Shown one piece after another: positions 38,111 through 49,795 of a stretch of 64,000 bases of DNA. The stretch's first letter is position 1, and each line of letters opens with the position of its first letter. The position numbers were made by a program, and so were the translations under genes. The notes beneath the pieces were generated by a model that ran no database searches, was not told where the DNA came from, and saw nothing but the letters and a program-made list of their open reading frames with translations. Origin of the DNA: Glossina fuscipes (taxonomy: Eukaryota > Arthropoda > Insecta > Diptera > Glossinidae); NCBI RefSeq assembly GCF_014805625.2, contig NW_023998564.1, forward strand, positions 2,300,257-2,364,256, in the 5' to 3' direction.

Positions 38111-41100
38111 AATACACTAATGCCAAAAATAATAATACATTCTAACCAAAAAATGTCGTCATTTGATCGGAGATGGCGTAGAAGCTCCTTCTAGACGTAT
38201 GCCCGTCGAATATTCGTCGACAAAAGCTAAATTAAAAGATAGATATTTCAATGATCATCTTCAACAACTGCTGCGCACGATATTTCCGTCAAGGAAATTA
38301 TTCGGATATTTTCTTGTTTCCACAATTGAAATTGTAAATTTGGACAAAGTCACACCTTGAAGTTTAAATCTTTAAACGTTTTGACCATCTGCATAACTAT
38401 TTCTCTGACTGCCTATCGGTTTACCATAAAATTGGCAATTGCATAATTACATTCCCGGTATATTTCGACAGTCTCTATATTTTGAAAAAAATTTTTACTT
38501 ATTTAAAAAAGATACGTAGATAAATACACGTGCAGATTTTTTCAGTCATAAATAATGCGTTGTATATATTATCCCTTACTTGTGGTAAGGATATGTTAAG
38601 GATATATTACGTATATGCGGATGTATAGGGCATCCTAAACGACTACATTCGGCTCTTACTATACCAATCTATTCAGAGTCATTTTCTGATCAGGTTGAGA
38701 GATATCTACTATATATCCGTCTGATTCTGGTAAAATTTTCACGGTCTTTTGATGAACTGATATTGTACAATGATATGTTTTGCTCCAAAGGACAACTCTG
38801 TGAAAAAGAAGTAAAAAATTAAAGTTGCGCAAGTATACGAAAAATAGACTGACGTAGTCCAAATTCGGTACAGTTGATTTCTATATCAGATTATTATTAT
38901 GAAGTAATTTTCATCATGAAATATTAATAGTTATACCCTCTTACTATATAAAATTGCGATCTGTAGCTCGAATTCATATGGATAGATATCAGATGAACAG
39001 ACAGAACCATTTTCTGAATTGATCGGCATAAAAAAAAAGTGGGTCCATGTTAACCTTTAGCGCAAGTGGTGTGAGATATAATGAATCGGTTTCGTTGATT
39101 TTATGATGAATCCTTGTATAGCGTCCTGCTTTAAAAAGATCATTATACCTAAAAATGTGTGATTTCTTGTATTCGATGAAAATTGGAATTTGATATATTG
39201 AATGAAATAAGCAAGTTTGGATAGGATGATACTATTTGTCGAGTCTCTGTCTGCTTCCCTATATAAGTCTTATAAAAAATAAGTCTTAATAAATAGCAAG
39301 GTGTAGTTTTCAGCGTTTGATAAAGAAAGTTGATCTTAAATACTGACGTGGTGTTGCAATCTGTTTTGTTCAGTTCGGTCTACATTGACCTCCTTTTCGG
39401 ACTGCTTCTCGTGTAAGAATTGTCAGGAGAAGTAAGGCTTCATATGGGAAGTAGGCGTGGTTTTTAATAGTTTATGACGGAGATTGCTCCGAAAGGGCAA
39501 TTTGACATTTGCACTCACAAGGCTACGTTTGGATCGCGTAGGCCCATATTTCGTTCTTGTTCTCAGATAGAAGTTCTTATAAGAAATACGTATAACTTTT
39601 GCTACAATATCGGCAGAGGTCGCGCGATAATTTATGCAGTATGTAAAGAGATATAGATATATTCAAACTGCGATAGTATACTCGACTATAAACTTGCGAC
39701 GTGTTTCAAGTTCGAAATGTGTAAGTCCACGAGACACAGGATGTAAGTTCTTACCTAAGTACACTTATAACATACTTAGTAGTAACTAAAATTTCCTTTA
39801 TTCTTATTTATCTTTTGTTTCTCTTTATATTTTTAACGCAGTTGTTATGTAAATTTTAAATCTTAAATACACTTAAAAACGAATGCAAGGACATATGGTG
39901 TGATAGCAGAAAAAACTTGAAACTGAGACTAACTTACAAGCAAATCCACATCGTACGTACGCGTACGGAATACCAGACGTATCTATCTATACGTATATGT
40001 TTGCGTGAATGTATTGTGCTGATGCTACATTGTTAATCCAAATCTAAATATTATTTGACCACATTTTGCTTGGAAACCCATTGGGCTAATAGAGACATAC
40101 ATGTGTGTCTCCTTGTGTATGAGTGTGTTTGTGGAAAATATGTGTGAGTAGATGATAACATCTCTGTACATCTCTGTGCTGCCTCAACACTTAACACTGG
40201 CCGATGGTAGCAACGATAAACCGATGCTACTAGGAGCAGTTATCTTTAGTGGTATAATAATGGGCTGGCATAAAATGCAAAATGCTTAAACGCGCAAAAA
40301 AAAATTTTTTCAATAAAAGAAAGAAAATAACGCAAGAAAAATGTTCACGGTAACACTTGTATGTATACATTAGTACATGAATATGTGTCTTAAAGTGGAC
40401 GAAAAGTTATGTGTCACCTAAGGCTATGGCCGTTGGATGATGGTATGCACAGAGGTGATAACGTGTTTTTTTATATATTATGGCCTTCAAACGATGTAGA
40501 CATAAGGTAGGTTTATTGCTTCGCTTGGTAACTACTATTTGTAAATGCTCTTTGGTGAGAATAAATACAAGTCCTTGGACATGATTTCAATGACATTTTC
40601 AAAAGCGTAAAACCCTTAAAAAGTATCATTAATAATGAAAAAAGTGGATGATGCGATTCTTCTCCACTTGAATCTTTTTTAATCTTTAAATTCAGAAACA
40701 AATATATTTAAAGAAATGAAAATCTTTAAAACAATCCGTTAACTGTAGTTGGCAACTATAACTAGCAATGAGCATCGTTGCAAATTCACTTGGAACGTTG
40801 TATTGGTTTGTAAGAAAATTTCGACCCTTTCTATTGGAGTCATATATTAACCCACGCGTAACAAATCTCGTGGATGTCCAAAGTCTGTGAAGCGAACGCT
40901 TGCAACGTTTGTTGCATTTGCATCCCTGCAACGGGTTATTCAATTTTATGACAATTTTTGGCGGCCGTAGGGGATAACGTTGGTGATGCATAAGAGAATT
41001 GTTTCCGGCTTATTTTTGTTTTTTTCCTTGTTTCCCATATAAAATTGTGGGCCAAAGGAGATCACAAGGGAGGGTGTGAAATGAACAATGACACAAGACC

Positions 41101-41162
41101 AGCCCACCCGATAAGTAAGTTTCATCCATCCATCTGTCTACGTAAGGGTATTCGTACTTGTA
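38111..41162. other. Non-coding with weak repeat D pieces
   Basis: Short, strongly diverged repeat D pieces occur at about 38640-38700 and 38820-38905 and, with a TACCCTCTTACT end, at 38930-39020. The open frames at 40513-40991 (minus) have no recognised domain. A 99-codon frame there contains a cysteine-rich GCKCNKRCKR stretch of unknown meaning. Confidence 0.4.
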
Positions 41163-41500
41163 TTTCTCGTTAATGAATTTCATTAGATTATCCGAACACA
41201 ATATAAGGACCGAATCTTTTATACCGTTTATGTTTTTATCGTAGAAGCATGTCAACATTGTAGGCGCGTCCTTTGAAAAGTTTTGGTTAATTTCAAATTC
41301 TTTTGTAATTCTTCTTTTTCACGAAAGAGAGAATGTTTACCACAAATACTGCAAAGGTGCGCAAACAGACAGATGGACAGACGAACAGACGGACATGTTT
41401 AGGTGCATTCCAAATTTGACATAAGCCAAGATTTTGCACACTTTATGAGGTTTTTGAAGCTTGCTTCTGTAAAGATATGAGGCTTGCTTCGTTATAAAGG
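41163..41500 (-). repeat. Dispersed repeat D, inverted copy
   Basis: Shares TCTCGTTAATGAATTTCATT and ATTATCCGAACACAATATAAGGAC with the 37.66-kb copy and carries GACAGATGGACAGACG...GGACATGTTTAGG. Confidence 0.65.
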
Positions 41501-41629
41501 TATTGAAAAAACAATTAAATTTTGATACACTATAATATTGGGTAGGCCTGGTAAATTTTTTCCATTTTTGTAAAAGAGCTGCAGCTTCGCTTATAGAATA
41601 TGCTTTCAAATTTTTGTCCATTTATCTGC

Positions 41630-41985
41630 TTCAGTTTATAAGTAAGCAAAAAACTTTTTATTCCGTTTTAAAAACAGAGCTGTTCTCAGTTTACGTAGTA
41701 CTATGGGCGTGTCCTCCGACCGTTTTGGCCGGTTTTAATTTCCAACCAGCGTGTAAGAACGTCCGAAATTTTTGTAAAATTTGAAGCCGCCAGTTTCGGT
41801 TTTGCGAAAAGTGACATTTTTACAATAGACATCAGACAGACGGACAGATGGGCACGCTTAAATCGATTCAGAATTTGATGCTGCTATACTTCATGGGGTC
41901 GCTTAAGTGTCCCTCTGGGATTACGACCGTTTTCGCACAATGAATATACCCTCATCCTTCAACGACAGGTATAAGAGGTTCGATA
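41630..41985 (-). repeat. Dispersed repeat D, inverted copy (second of an adjacent pair)
   Basis: Carries AAATTTGAAGCCGCCAGTTT, ACAGACGGACAGATGGGCAC, TCGATTCAGAATTTGATGCT, CATGGGGTCGC and the terminal AATATACCCTCATCC. Same orientation as the preceding copy. Confidence 0.75.
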
Positions 41986-42477
41986 CTCCCCAATTATACT
42001 GCCAATTTATATAGAGGATAAGTTAGATCATGAAAAGTGCGAAAGTTTTCCATTGACTAACGACATGATGTGTGTTATGCCTTAAACGAATGCCTGTCTG
42101 CAGACGAAGCCCCCTTTTTATTCATGTTTCTTTGATGTATCCGGGTTTTTCATATTTCCTTTTCATAAAACTTGTTAAAAGAAATACTGGATGGTATGAA
42201 ATCGAACTTTGTTTACTCGAATACTTCTCATTAATAATTCTGCTTTAAATAAAACCCATAATTGCTAAGTACGACCTTATGAAATCAAAGTTGAAGCCAA
42301 AAATAAAAGAAATGAACCGCGATTTTTTAAACCTGTTTTTTAATAAAAAATTATTTATATTGGTCTAATCGGTAAAAATTCTGTCTATTTTTTGCACATT
42401 TTTATTTAGGAATAATGTTTAGATTTTCGAAAACCCGGTGAAATGGTGTCAATTTGAATACACAACGGTGCACTTAC

Positions 42478-42598
42478 AGTTTTTGTGGTTATAAAATTAT
42501 ACTTCACTAGCACTAACATCAATTCAAAGTTGCCACCGCTGCTGTCTAGCTGCGGCCGTCCACTCTCTCTACTCATCTTTTTAATGTCGAATTGATCT
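42478..42598 (-). promoter_or_regulatory. Candidate promoter and non-coding first exon of the Zasp52-like gene
   Basis: On the minus strand an initiator-like TCAGATC (A at 42598) is preceded at about 25-30 bases by an AT-rich AAAATAAAGTATT. A less AT-rich leader follows (GAGTGGACGGCCGCAGCTAG and nearby). The leader ends at a strong donor, AAACT|GTAAGTGC, at 42477. It lies 6.4 kb upstream of the PDZ exon on the same strand. No coding content was seen. All of this is inference from consensus motifs. Confidence 0.3.
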
Positions 42599-44581
42599 GA
42601 CGCTTGCTTGCAGTTAATACTTTATTTTAGTGCTTTGTAAGACACTTGACTTTAATGTAAATGACTATCAAAATACAAATCCAAAGTCTAGTAGGTAAGA
42701 CTTGGTTCTCCTCATTTTCTTTTCTTACTCTTTATTAGCTTTAAAATAGTAGCTTAATTTAACTATACAGCAGCAGCATCCGTAACAAAATATGACAACT
42801 CTAATATCTTAAGTTTATATCTCATTTCAATTTACTCAGCAAATCGCGTCACGTTGCAAACACGTTTATTCGCAATATAAGAAAAGTGAAATAAAAGCTT
42901 CCACTTTTCTTTTTATTTTTGACGTGCTAAAGATTGGGCTGGGCGCAAGAGTTTATAGCTGGATATCATTCTCATTTTGAATGCAGTTTTCTTTTCTTGC
43001 AAATAAAATAACAAAGACTCTTAATTTATGTAGATGTATAAAATATTCGGGTGGTTCATCGATTTAAGTTTAACATTTAGGCGAAGAATTGCTCAGAGTT
43101 GCTTCAAACATAACAGACGAATTTGTAAAAGTCTACTTATTAAGCAATCACTGGTTTTGGTTACACTTTCCTTCATTCGAAGGTGGAAGAATTTTGCCGT
43201 AATAATTCTTCAGAGAAGGGGATGCAATAGCTTTGTCCATTTATTAGTAACGTCCAGACGTCGAAATGCTTAAACTAATGATCACGTAAGATTTTATACA
43301 TAAACGCTTTTATTATTTAATTTACTCGTCGTCCCGCTTTTATTTAACTTTTCCATTGAATGGTTATAACAATCCTAATGAAAATCGAAAATTTCTAGAG
43401 ATTATTACCAATAGTTTGTAAAATCTAATAATCCTCACTAGCTAAAGCTTCTTTTTTCTGGCTATCACCGTGTTCCACGAATAAGGGACATCCGGTGGGT
43501 CATTCAAAAAGAAAAAGGGATCTAATATGCTTCTACTTTCTAACAACTTCAAGTTGAGTATTACTTCTAATCTAAGATAAACAAAATACCTTTTCTGTCC
43601 GAGAATGTGATTTACATTTTGTAAAAAGCATAGTATTACGTAAGTAAATAGAATAAATCTATTTTGTTTCTTCTTCTTCACGAGAAATTGCTTGGTAGCT
43701 ACTTAACTACAAGTTATGTGGTAATAGCTTTCGCTTGTATTAAAAATATTTAATTGAAAAAATGCGTTTTATGACCAAACTAGTTGATTTTACGAAATGA
43801 ATTTTAACCAAATTAAACTTCGATTGGTAAAGAAAAAGTAATCACAATAACATTGCGCTTTATAAGTTACTGCAAAATAAGAAGAGCGCTAAATGTACAA
43901 ACAATGTCACCCTGAGGCATGATTAACATCATCAACTCGCGTAAAATCAAGTATTAATTAACATGTTATCAAATGTTCTGTAATTTTGTAAAATACAAAA
44001 TTCTAACAAATAATTGGGACTATAAACGTAATTAAATGTTCAAACAATTAAAATTTCAAAAGATATTTCAAACTTTCGCATAATAGACAACTCAAAATGT
44101 AAATCTTTTATTCGGACATACTATAGATAGCGTAGCAAACAAGTGATTGTAAGTGCAAATCATAATTTCGGGTTATTACAAAATCAGAACATTAGAAAAC
44201 TCAATATATAAATCAAATATTCGGACATATTGAATGTTAAATTAAGCTATTGTTCCCTCTCTTTCTCTCTTCATATTAAAATATATCAATCTTAGTTAAC
44301 AAACAATAATACTTTACCTTGGCTGCTAAGCATCCAATGTGCTATGAAAATGCTATTTGGCTTTCTACTTTACCTATTTATTTATTTAAAACATGTGTAT
44401 TTTTCTGATAAAAAGAAAAAAAAATACACTTGTAATTAGAGCATAGGACAATAGATTGCCACAGCCTGAAACAAAAGTACAATATTTACTTTAATGGCAA
44501 AAGAACAAAATAAAAAAGTAATCGGAAATTAAAAAAAAAAAAAACTTAGCATACCAGCAACGATTTAGTAGCACATTAATA
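42599..44581. other. Non-coding, nothing recognised
   Basis: AT-rich DNA upstream of the candidate promoter. Frames near 43034-43273 and 43442-43681 have no domain. Confidence 0.35.
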
Positions 44582-45355
44582 TTAGTTTGGGGAAAAAGAA
44601 ATCCATTATTTTTATATGAACTTCAGGACTTTATTTAACATGCTTCGGATTGTCCGATTTGGGTCAAATATGCACCGTTTTGTTGTATGAATTGTTGCCA
44701 TTTTAAAGGTAACTTCAAAATGCCTCTCTCATAGAAGTCCTGGTCTCTATTTGCAAAAAACTCTAGTAGTCGATTTTCACAATCCTACATAGATTCCAAT
44801 TTTTTAACATTAAAGAAGTTTTGCAATGCATCGAGCTTCTTTTTGAATCCAGCTTTGTGTAAATGGTTTAAAACTGTTTTATGGTCGATTTTTAGCTCCT
44901 GGGCGATGTTACGACTGCTAACATCCCGGTCAACTTCGATCATTTCTCCGATTTTATCGATATTTTCGACGACCGGCCTACCTGTGCGAGGTGCATCTTT
45001 AACATCAAAAATTCCTGAATGGAATCTACGAAACAAAATTGCACATAATTGGCTGTTACAGTATCAGAACCATAAACACCATTCACAATTTTAGCCGCCT
45101 GGCTTGCATTTTCGTCTTTGTCAAAGAAAAACTGTAAAATGTACCGAATTTTCTCTTTGTTCACTTCCATTTTTAACACGCTGTAACTCACAACTGAATG
45201 CACCAAACAAAAAACAGCAAAAGAATTTTTTTTGCTGCGAAATGTTACCTTTCCAACGAGCATAAATCTGAAATTGTTTGATCGATACTTTACGAGAAAT
45301 CTATCAGTGCAGCCATCTACCGAAAAAATAATGGATTTCTTTTTCCCCAAACTAA
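44582..45355 (-). mobile_element. Internally deleted mariner element with intact 32-bp inverted repeats
   Basis: Perfect 32-bp terminal inverted repeats, starting TTAGTTTGGGGAAAAAGAAA, at 44582-44613 and 45324-45355. A TA target duplication lies outside them (44580-44581 and 45356-45357), so both ends are exact. The element is 774 bp, whereas autonomous mariners are about 1.3 kb. The missing part is the catalytic core of the transposase. Intact ends mean it could have been mobilised in trans, like a MITE. Confidence 0.95.
44635..45170 (-). pseudogene. mariner transposase with the catalytic domain deleted
   Basis: The start MEVNKEKIRYILQF (ATG at 45168-45170) opens a mariner DNA-binding domain (ASQAAKIVNGVYGSDTVTAN). 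A frameshift near 45030 moves it to the next frame, which continues RRFHSGIFDVKDAPRTGRP, SSRNIAQELKI and KTVLNHLHKAGFKKKLD. The frame then jumps directly to ALQNFFN, which in intact mariners comes about 170 residues later. After a stop it ends DCENRLLEFF, FYERGILKLPLKWQ and GAYLTQIG (stop 44635-44637). All three catalytic acidic residues lie in the missing part, so no active transposase can be made. Both helix-turn-helix motifs remain. Confidence 0.92.
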
Positions 45356-45799
45356 TATAATATCTATTATTAATAAATATTATTAATAAAACTTAACATG
45401 TAGTTACGTTACTTTAAAAGTAATGGCTTCGCATTGATGTTAAGGACGAAAGGAACTGCATTAAAGCAAAGAACTGTCATTTCGTAACGAGGTTGCGATA
45501 CCTCAGTTGAATAAACCCTTTCACTTTGATGGATAAGCCTAAGATTAGTTTCTTGTAAAGATGCTCGTACTAGATAATATAGTGAAGAGGTGTCGGGATT
45601 TTGAGCTTCGTATTGTGGAAGAGCGTAGAGGAAAAGTGGAAAACGTGAGATATAGAGTTGACGGTCTGGGCTTTGGACGCGCTGCGCTTTATTTTTCAAA
45701 ACAACAATAATTCTCTGAGAACTTGAATTGTCACATCTTCAGAAAGCTTTGCATTTTTTTCATTTTGTTGCATGTTTACACCTCAAAGACAATGACGAA
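45356..45799. other. Non-coding, nothing recognised
   Basis: A 96-codon minus-strand frame (45409-45699) is open, but it contains no motif I know and has no splice or promoter context. Confidence 0.35.
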
Positions 45800-46027
45800 T
45801 CCGTATGAGTAGCCGAATAGGTAAATCGTGATTACCAAGTGCGCTGCAGTGCACTACAGTTTACTTTGCTCTTATCTATAGCCGGTGCTCAGACGGCAAA
45901 GGCATAACACGTATTTACTACGTTGCGGCCATTATCTCCTTTCCTCTTTCTTTACTCTTTTCTGACCATTGGCGCGTTGCGCGGATAACAGACTATTCCT
46001 GACTGATTCGTCATATAAAGAAAAAAA
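45800..46027 (+). repeat. SINE family B
   Basis: Head CCGTATGAGTAGCCGAATAGG (A-box-like); the B-box part is lost. It then has TCTCCTTTCCTCTTTCTTTA, TTTTCTGACC and CCTGACTGATTCGTCATAT with an A-rich tail. No clear target duplication. Confidence 0.6.
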
Positions 46028-46846
46028 TGTCTAAGATTTTCAATATCTTTTTCAATGTCTCTCGAATATCAGAAAAGAAATTTATTACATAAAAAATTTG
46101 TATTCTTGAAATTTAGAGCTGTTTCACAATCGCTGCAAAAAAAGTTCAAGTGTCATTGATATAGTTCAACACTTCTTCCTTTTTTTTTAACTCTTCCAAT
46201 ACTCCTATCCTCTCCAGCTTGAAGACGATGGTTAGTCTCTGATTTGGAAGCACATGCCTATATACGCTCAGTTAAACACGACGTGTGAGTGTGTGCTGCA
46301 TTTTCATAAATACTTTATAATGTTGCCTTGGCTGGGAGAACTTATGTAAAGCATGGTTTGAATGTTTTTTTTCTTTCGTATAAGGTGAGTACGAGAAAGA
46401 AGGAAGTACGCATTTTATCCGTATGCGCGCATATTTTTAAAACAAAAACGCACATTGCTTTCACTGTCATTTTAAGTGTGACTGACTATTCTTTCCTTGG
46501 TTTAATGATGAAGTAAACGTTGTTTTAAATTTAAGCGGCAGCAACTTTTACAGGCATTAGTTTAATCAACGTAAATAGTGGTTTATATAGAAATCTAAAG
46601 CATTAACTCGCAGCTTTGTAAAGATCGAAAAGAAAAGGTAATTTTTTTTTTGTACATGCAATCATATGCTGCAGTGGAACTGAAGACATTCGAAGTCGCT
46701 CTTCTTCAATTATTCTGTTACGTTAAAAGCATTTCATTTTCGCTTTAGAAAATTAAAATTTTAATAAAGTTGGAGTGACAAGTGATATGACTATAATGAT
46801 TATATATAAAATGGATACACACATCCCAAATATTTAATACGCGTGC

Positions 46847-46920
46847 AGAGAGAGAGAGAGGGAGTGGAAGAGATAGAGATAGAGAGAGGGTAAGATAGCC
46901 AGACGGGCAGAGAGAAGGAG
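46847..46920. repeat. (GA)n-rich low-complexity tract
   Basis: AGAGAGAGAGAG followed by imperfect GATAGA and GAGA units. Confidence 0.85.
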
Positions 46921-47750
46921 GGAGGTAAATAAGTTTACTCTTTTTTAAATGTTCAGAGAACTGTGCTAGAGACGAAACTATTTTTAAATATTTATAAAAT
47001 TGATTAACTTCACATTTGATTACCGTAAAAATTTAATTTAATTAAAACCAAACAACATTAAAGATATAATAATTTTTATTTTATGCTACGATTTAGTTGC
47101 CGTGGTTTTTTCTTTTATCAAAATTTTTTCTGCACATATGAAATAAAATTCTGCGGTAAATTTAAAAAGTTTAGGGTCCCATCAAAACTCTTGAACAAAA
47201 CTCTTCAATGCAAGAATGGAATTCCGTCAAAGCGAAGATCTAACTTATTCAAAAACATTCAAGCAAAGTTCCTTGAATAAAACCATGTAAGCTAAAGTTT
47301 TTAATTACATATCCAATCGTTGGCCTCAGAAGATCTTTGATTCGCTTTTACCCTCTTAATAGAGGGTAAAAAATTGAAAAGCTTTCTAAAACTTTTGCAA
47401 ATTTTCTCGTCAATGGCAATAAAACATTTGGATTCTTAATTTACCAAATAAAATAGCGAGAAGTTACCATGCAAAAAAACCCCAAAAGCAAATAATTTTG
47501 GGTATTTTAGATAGACACAGTTAAATCATGTGAATAGGGCATGCGAATTGAGGCATTTGAGAATAATTGCAAAAATGACTATAAATTTCAAACATCTGCG
47601 AGTAATTCAAAAAAATTTCAAACATCTGAGAGTAAGCGTCTGAATTTGTTTACAATTGAGAAAATATTAAAGTGCATATGTTGTTACTGCAAACTTCCAA
47701 ACTCATCCAAACTATATGTCGGTTTACGCTAGATACATTACTCTGTGGCC

Positions 47751-47753
<3 letters not shown>

Positions 47754-47781
<28 letters not shown>
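47754..47781 (-). repeat. 28-base T homopolymer (possible poly(A) tail on minus strand)
   Basis: Uninterrupted T run followed by GGTGTAGTGCTATAACACTC. On the minus strand this reads as GAGTGTTATAGCACTACACC plus A28, as in a retroposed 3' end. Confidence 0.7.
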
Positions 47782-48184
47782 GGTGTAGTGCTATAACACT
47801 CAGTCAAGCATTTTAAAAGAGGAAAAAATGCCGTACAACTCAGAGGCCTATTATTCACATTAAGTATATGAGAGCATTCGAAGATGTACGTGAGCATAAG
47901 TGAGAAAACATATGCATGCGTATCTATCTTCACCATACACATGATTGTTATGTATTAAACTCAATATGACGAACATATACATCATCAAAAAAGTATAGCA
48001 TTTTTTGTTAAGACGAATGTAAAGCGTGTGAAGATAAAATCAGATTTAACTAGCAAAGACACCTACCATTTCTGTTAACAAAACTCTGTTAACCCTTAAC
48101 AGAGCTCTGTTAAATAATTACAATTAAGATATAGTTGGATTTGAAAGCCTACTCCGTCCATATTAAAAAAAGGAAAATATTTTT

Positions 48185-48650
48185 GTGGGCATTTCATGAA
48201 TCTATATGAAAATACCTTTCAAATAAACTGAATAAATTCACTGATCTGATTATGGGAGTTATTTTTAACGGTATTTTGAAATTTGGTATACTAGCGAAAA
48301 ATGGATATGGAAAAACAGCCAAATTTGAGACACTAGTGCGGCCAAACTAAAAAATGTCGCCTATATTCACCTATATCACGTGAGTCTATATAAATGTACC
48401 TGTCGAATGGGCAAAAAAATGCAGACTTTTTTTTCAGAAACTATTTTTACCGTTTTGAAATTTGGTATGTTAGCGAAACATGAATATGGAAGAACATGCA
48501 AATTTGAGACTCTAGTGCAGCCAAATTAGAAAATGTCGCCTTTATTCACCTATATGTCATGACCCGTCCATCCGTTCTTGTCGGATATCCTCATAACATT
48601 TTATCCTTATGAAAATGGCTTTCCCATAATAATGTATTTTAGAATGTGCA
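48185..48650. repeat. 183-bp tandem repeat, two full units plus a partial third
   Basis: TTTTGAAATTTGGTATACTA, ATGGATATGGAAAAACAG and AAAAATGTCGCCTATATTCA (unit 1, about 48196-48378) recur as TTTTGAAATTTGGTATGTTA, ATGAATATGGAAGAACATG and GAAAATGTCGCCTTTATTCA (unit 2, to about 48561). TCTATATGAAAATACCTTTC and TCTATATAAATGTACCTGTC mark the same point in units 1 and 2. A third unit begins and fades after 48600. No coding capacity. Confidence 0.85.
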
Positions 48651-49344
48651 TACGACTTTTTCAACTTATTTTATTACAACCTAGTTGCATATTACGTGTG
48701 CTCGGTATATGATGAGTATATTTATCATCGCAACATTTTGCCGATCCAATTAAAATGGACATTTTCCAAAGTGGTCGAAATAATTAACTATTTAAATTAA
48801 TACCTCGCGCGAATGTCGCGGGTGTTGTATATTTTTAAAGTTTTCACAATAATATTGCTCTCTAGGATTCTAAGGTATATGTGCTTAACCTTCTAAAAAT
48901 ACTTCTTCCTTTTCTCCTAGCCAATATCCAAAATATCGTCAAAAAATGTCTTTCCTTTTTAGATTGTTGCATATCCCTTTAAAGTATATAATCTCCAGAT
49001 AAGTGTTAACTACGAAATCGAAATTTTTTTTGTTCTATTGACATCATGTTTCAATTATTTTGCTACCATCACAACTAAATTTGTTGATGTCTAGAGAAAC
49101 AAATTTCAAACTTTCCACACTTTCCTAATTCAGTTTCATCGCCATGATATTAATAATTTTTTCCAACTTTAAAAACTCAGAATACCATATATTAGTACAG
49201 CGTCCAAAAATTAAGACCATTTTTATTTTTTCCACTTTGAATCTGTTCCGGCCTGTTTTCGGAATTTTTTTATTGCTGGTAAAATTTTATATAAATGTTC
49301 TCTAAAATAATTACTAAAATTAATTAATTAATTGACTAATTAGA
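48651..49344. other. Non-coding, nothing recognised
   Basis: AT-rich DNA without identifiable genes. Confidence 0.35.
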
Positions 49345-49500
49345 AAAGTGGTCGAAAGTGTTCCGATACTAATCAATTTTCAATAGTGTTCGTTCTTAGG
49401 CAAAAACACGTCGACATACCAAGCGTCATAAAAGATGTCAAGAAGTGGTAGATTATACACAAATATCCATGGTTGGACATTAGATGGACAGACAAAGCGT
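49345..49500 (-). repeat. Dispersed repeat D fragment
   Basis: Minus-strand reading gives GTCTGTCCATCTAATGTCC, TTTTTGCCTAAGAACGAACA, CTATTGAAAATTG and TATCGGAACACTTTCGACC, the order seen in the 31.1-kb copy. It directly abuts the mariner fragment on its right. Confidence 0.6.
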
Positions 49501-49795
49501 AGAATTACTTTTTGCGAATAGCTTCGAGTAAACATTTTGCGCAACGCTCAAACGATATTCCTTGTTAGGAGTTTGGCCTAACGGAAAGAGTTCTTAGTAC
49601 TCAACACCATGAGAATCGAAGAAAACTGTTAACAGCACCTTGGCTTTTAAGCGACTTTGGTATGGTTTTTTCGGTCTTAGCTTACCTTTCACCTGATATT
49701 GGCTTGATTGATTGGTTTTTTCCGGGTAGTCCGGCAAGTCTCATGACCGGTTCATGACCGATTGATAGTTCTTTGCTCAGCAAAATCATTCATGC
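49501..49795 (-). pseudogene. mariner-family transposase fragment, same lineage as the 7.2-kb fragment
   Basis: Minus strand with few breaks: KTNQSSQYQVKGKLRPKKPY (the QSSQW...PRPKKARQ region), SRLKAKVLLTVFFD with the catalytic-region FFD, then HGVEY-stop-ELFPLGQTPNKEYRLSV (usually HHEFLPxGQTVNKEYYL). It stops before the second catalytic block, where repeat D sequence takes over. No inverted ends are found. The DNA is clearly similar to 7190-7397 over the shared part. Confidence 0.75.

Larger units (their letters stand above)
46028..48184. other. Non-coding with GA-rich and poly-T tracts
   Basis: No gene. A GA-rich tract lies at 46847-46920, a 30-bp tandem pair at 47584-47643, and a run of 28 T at 47754-47781 that could be the poly(A) tail of a minus-strand retroposed copy. 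An inverted repeat lies at 48084-48104. Confidence 0.5.

Noticed and set aside
40692..40991. 99-codon minus-strand frame with GCKCNKRCKR
   Set aside because: A single Cys/Lys-rich cluster without the spacing of a known zinc finger; no start, splice or promoter context.
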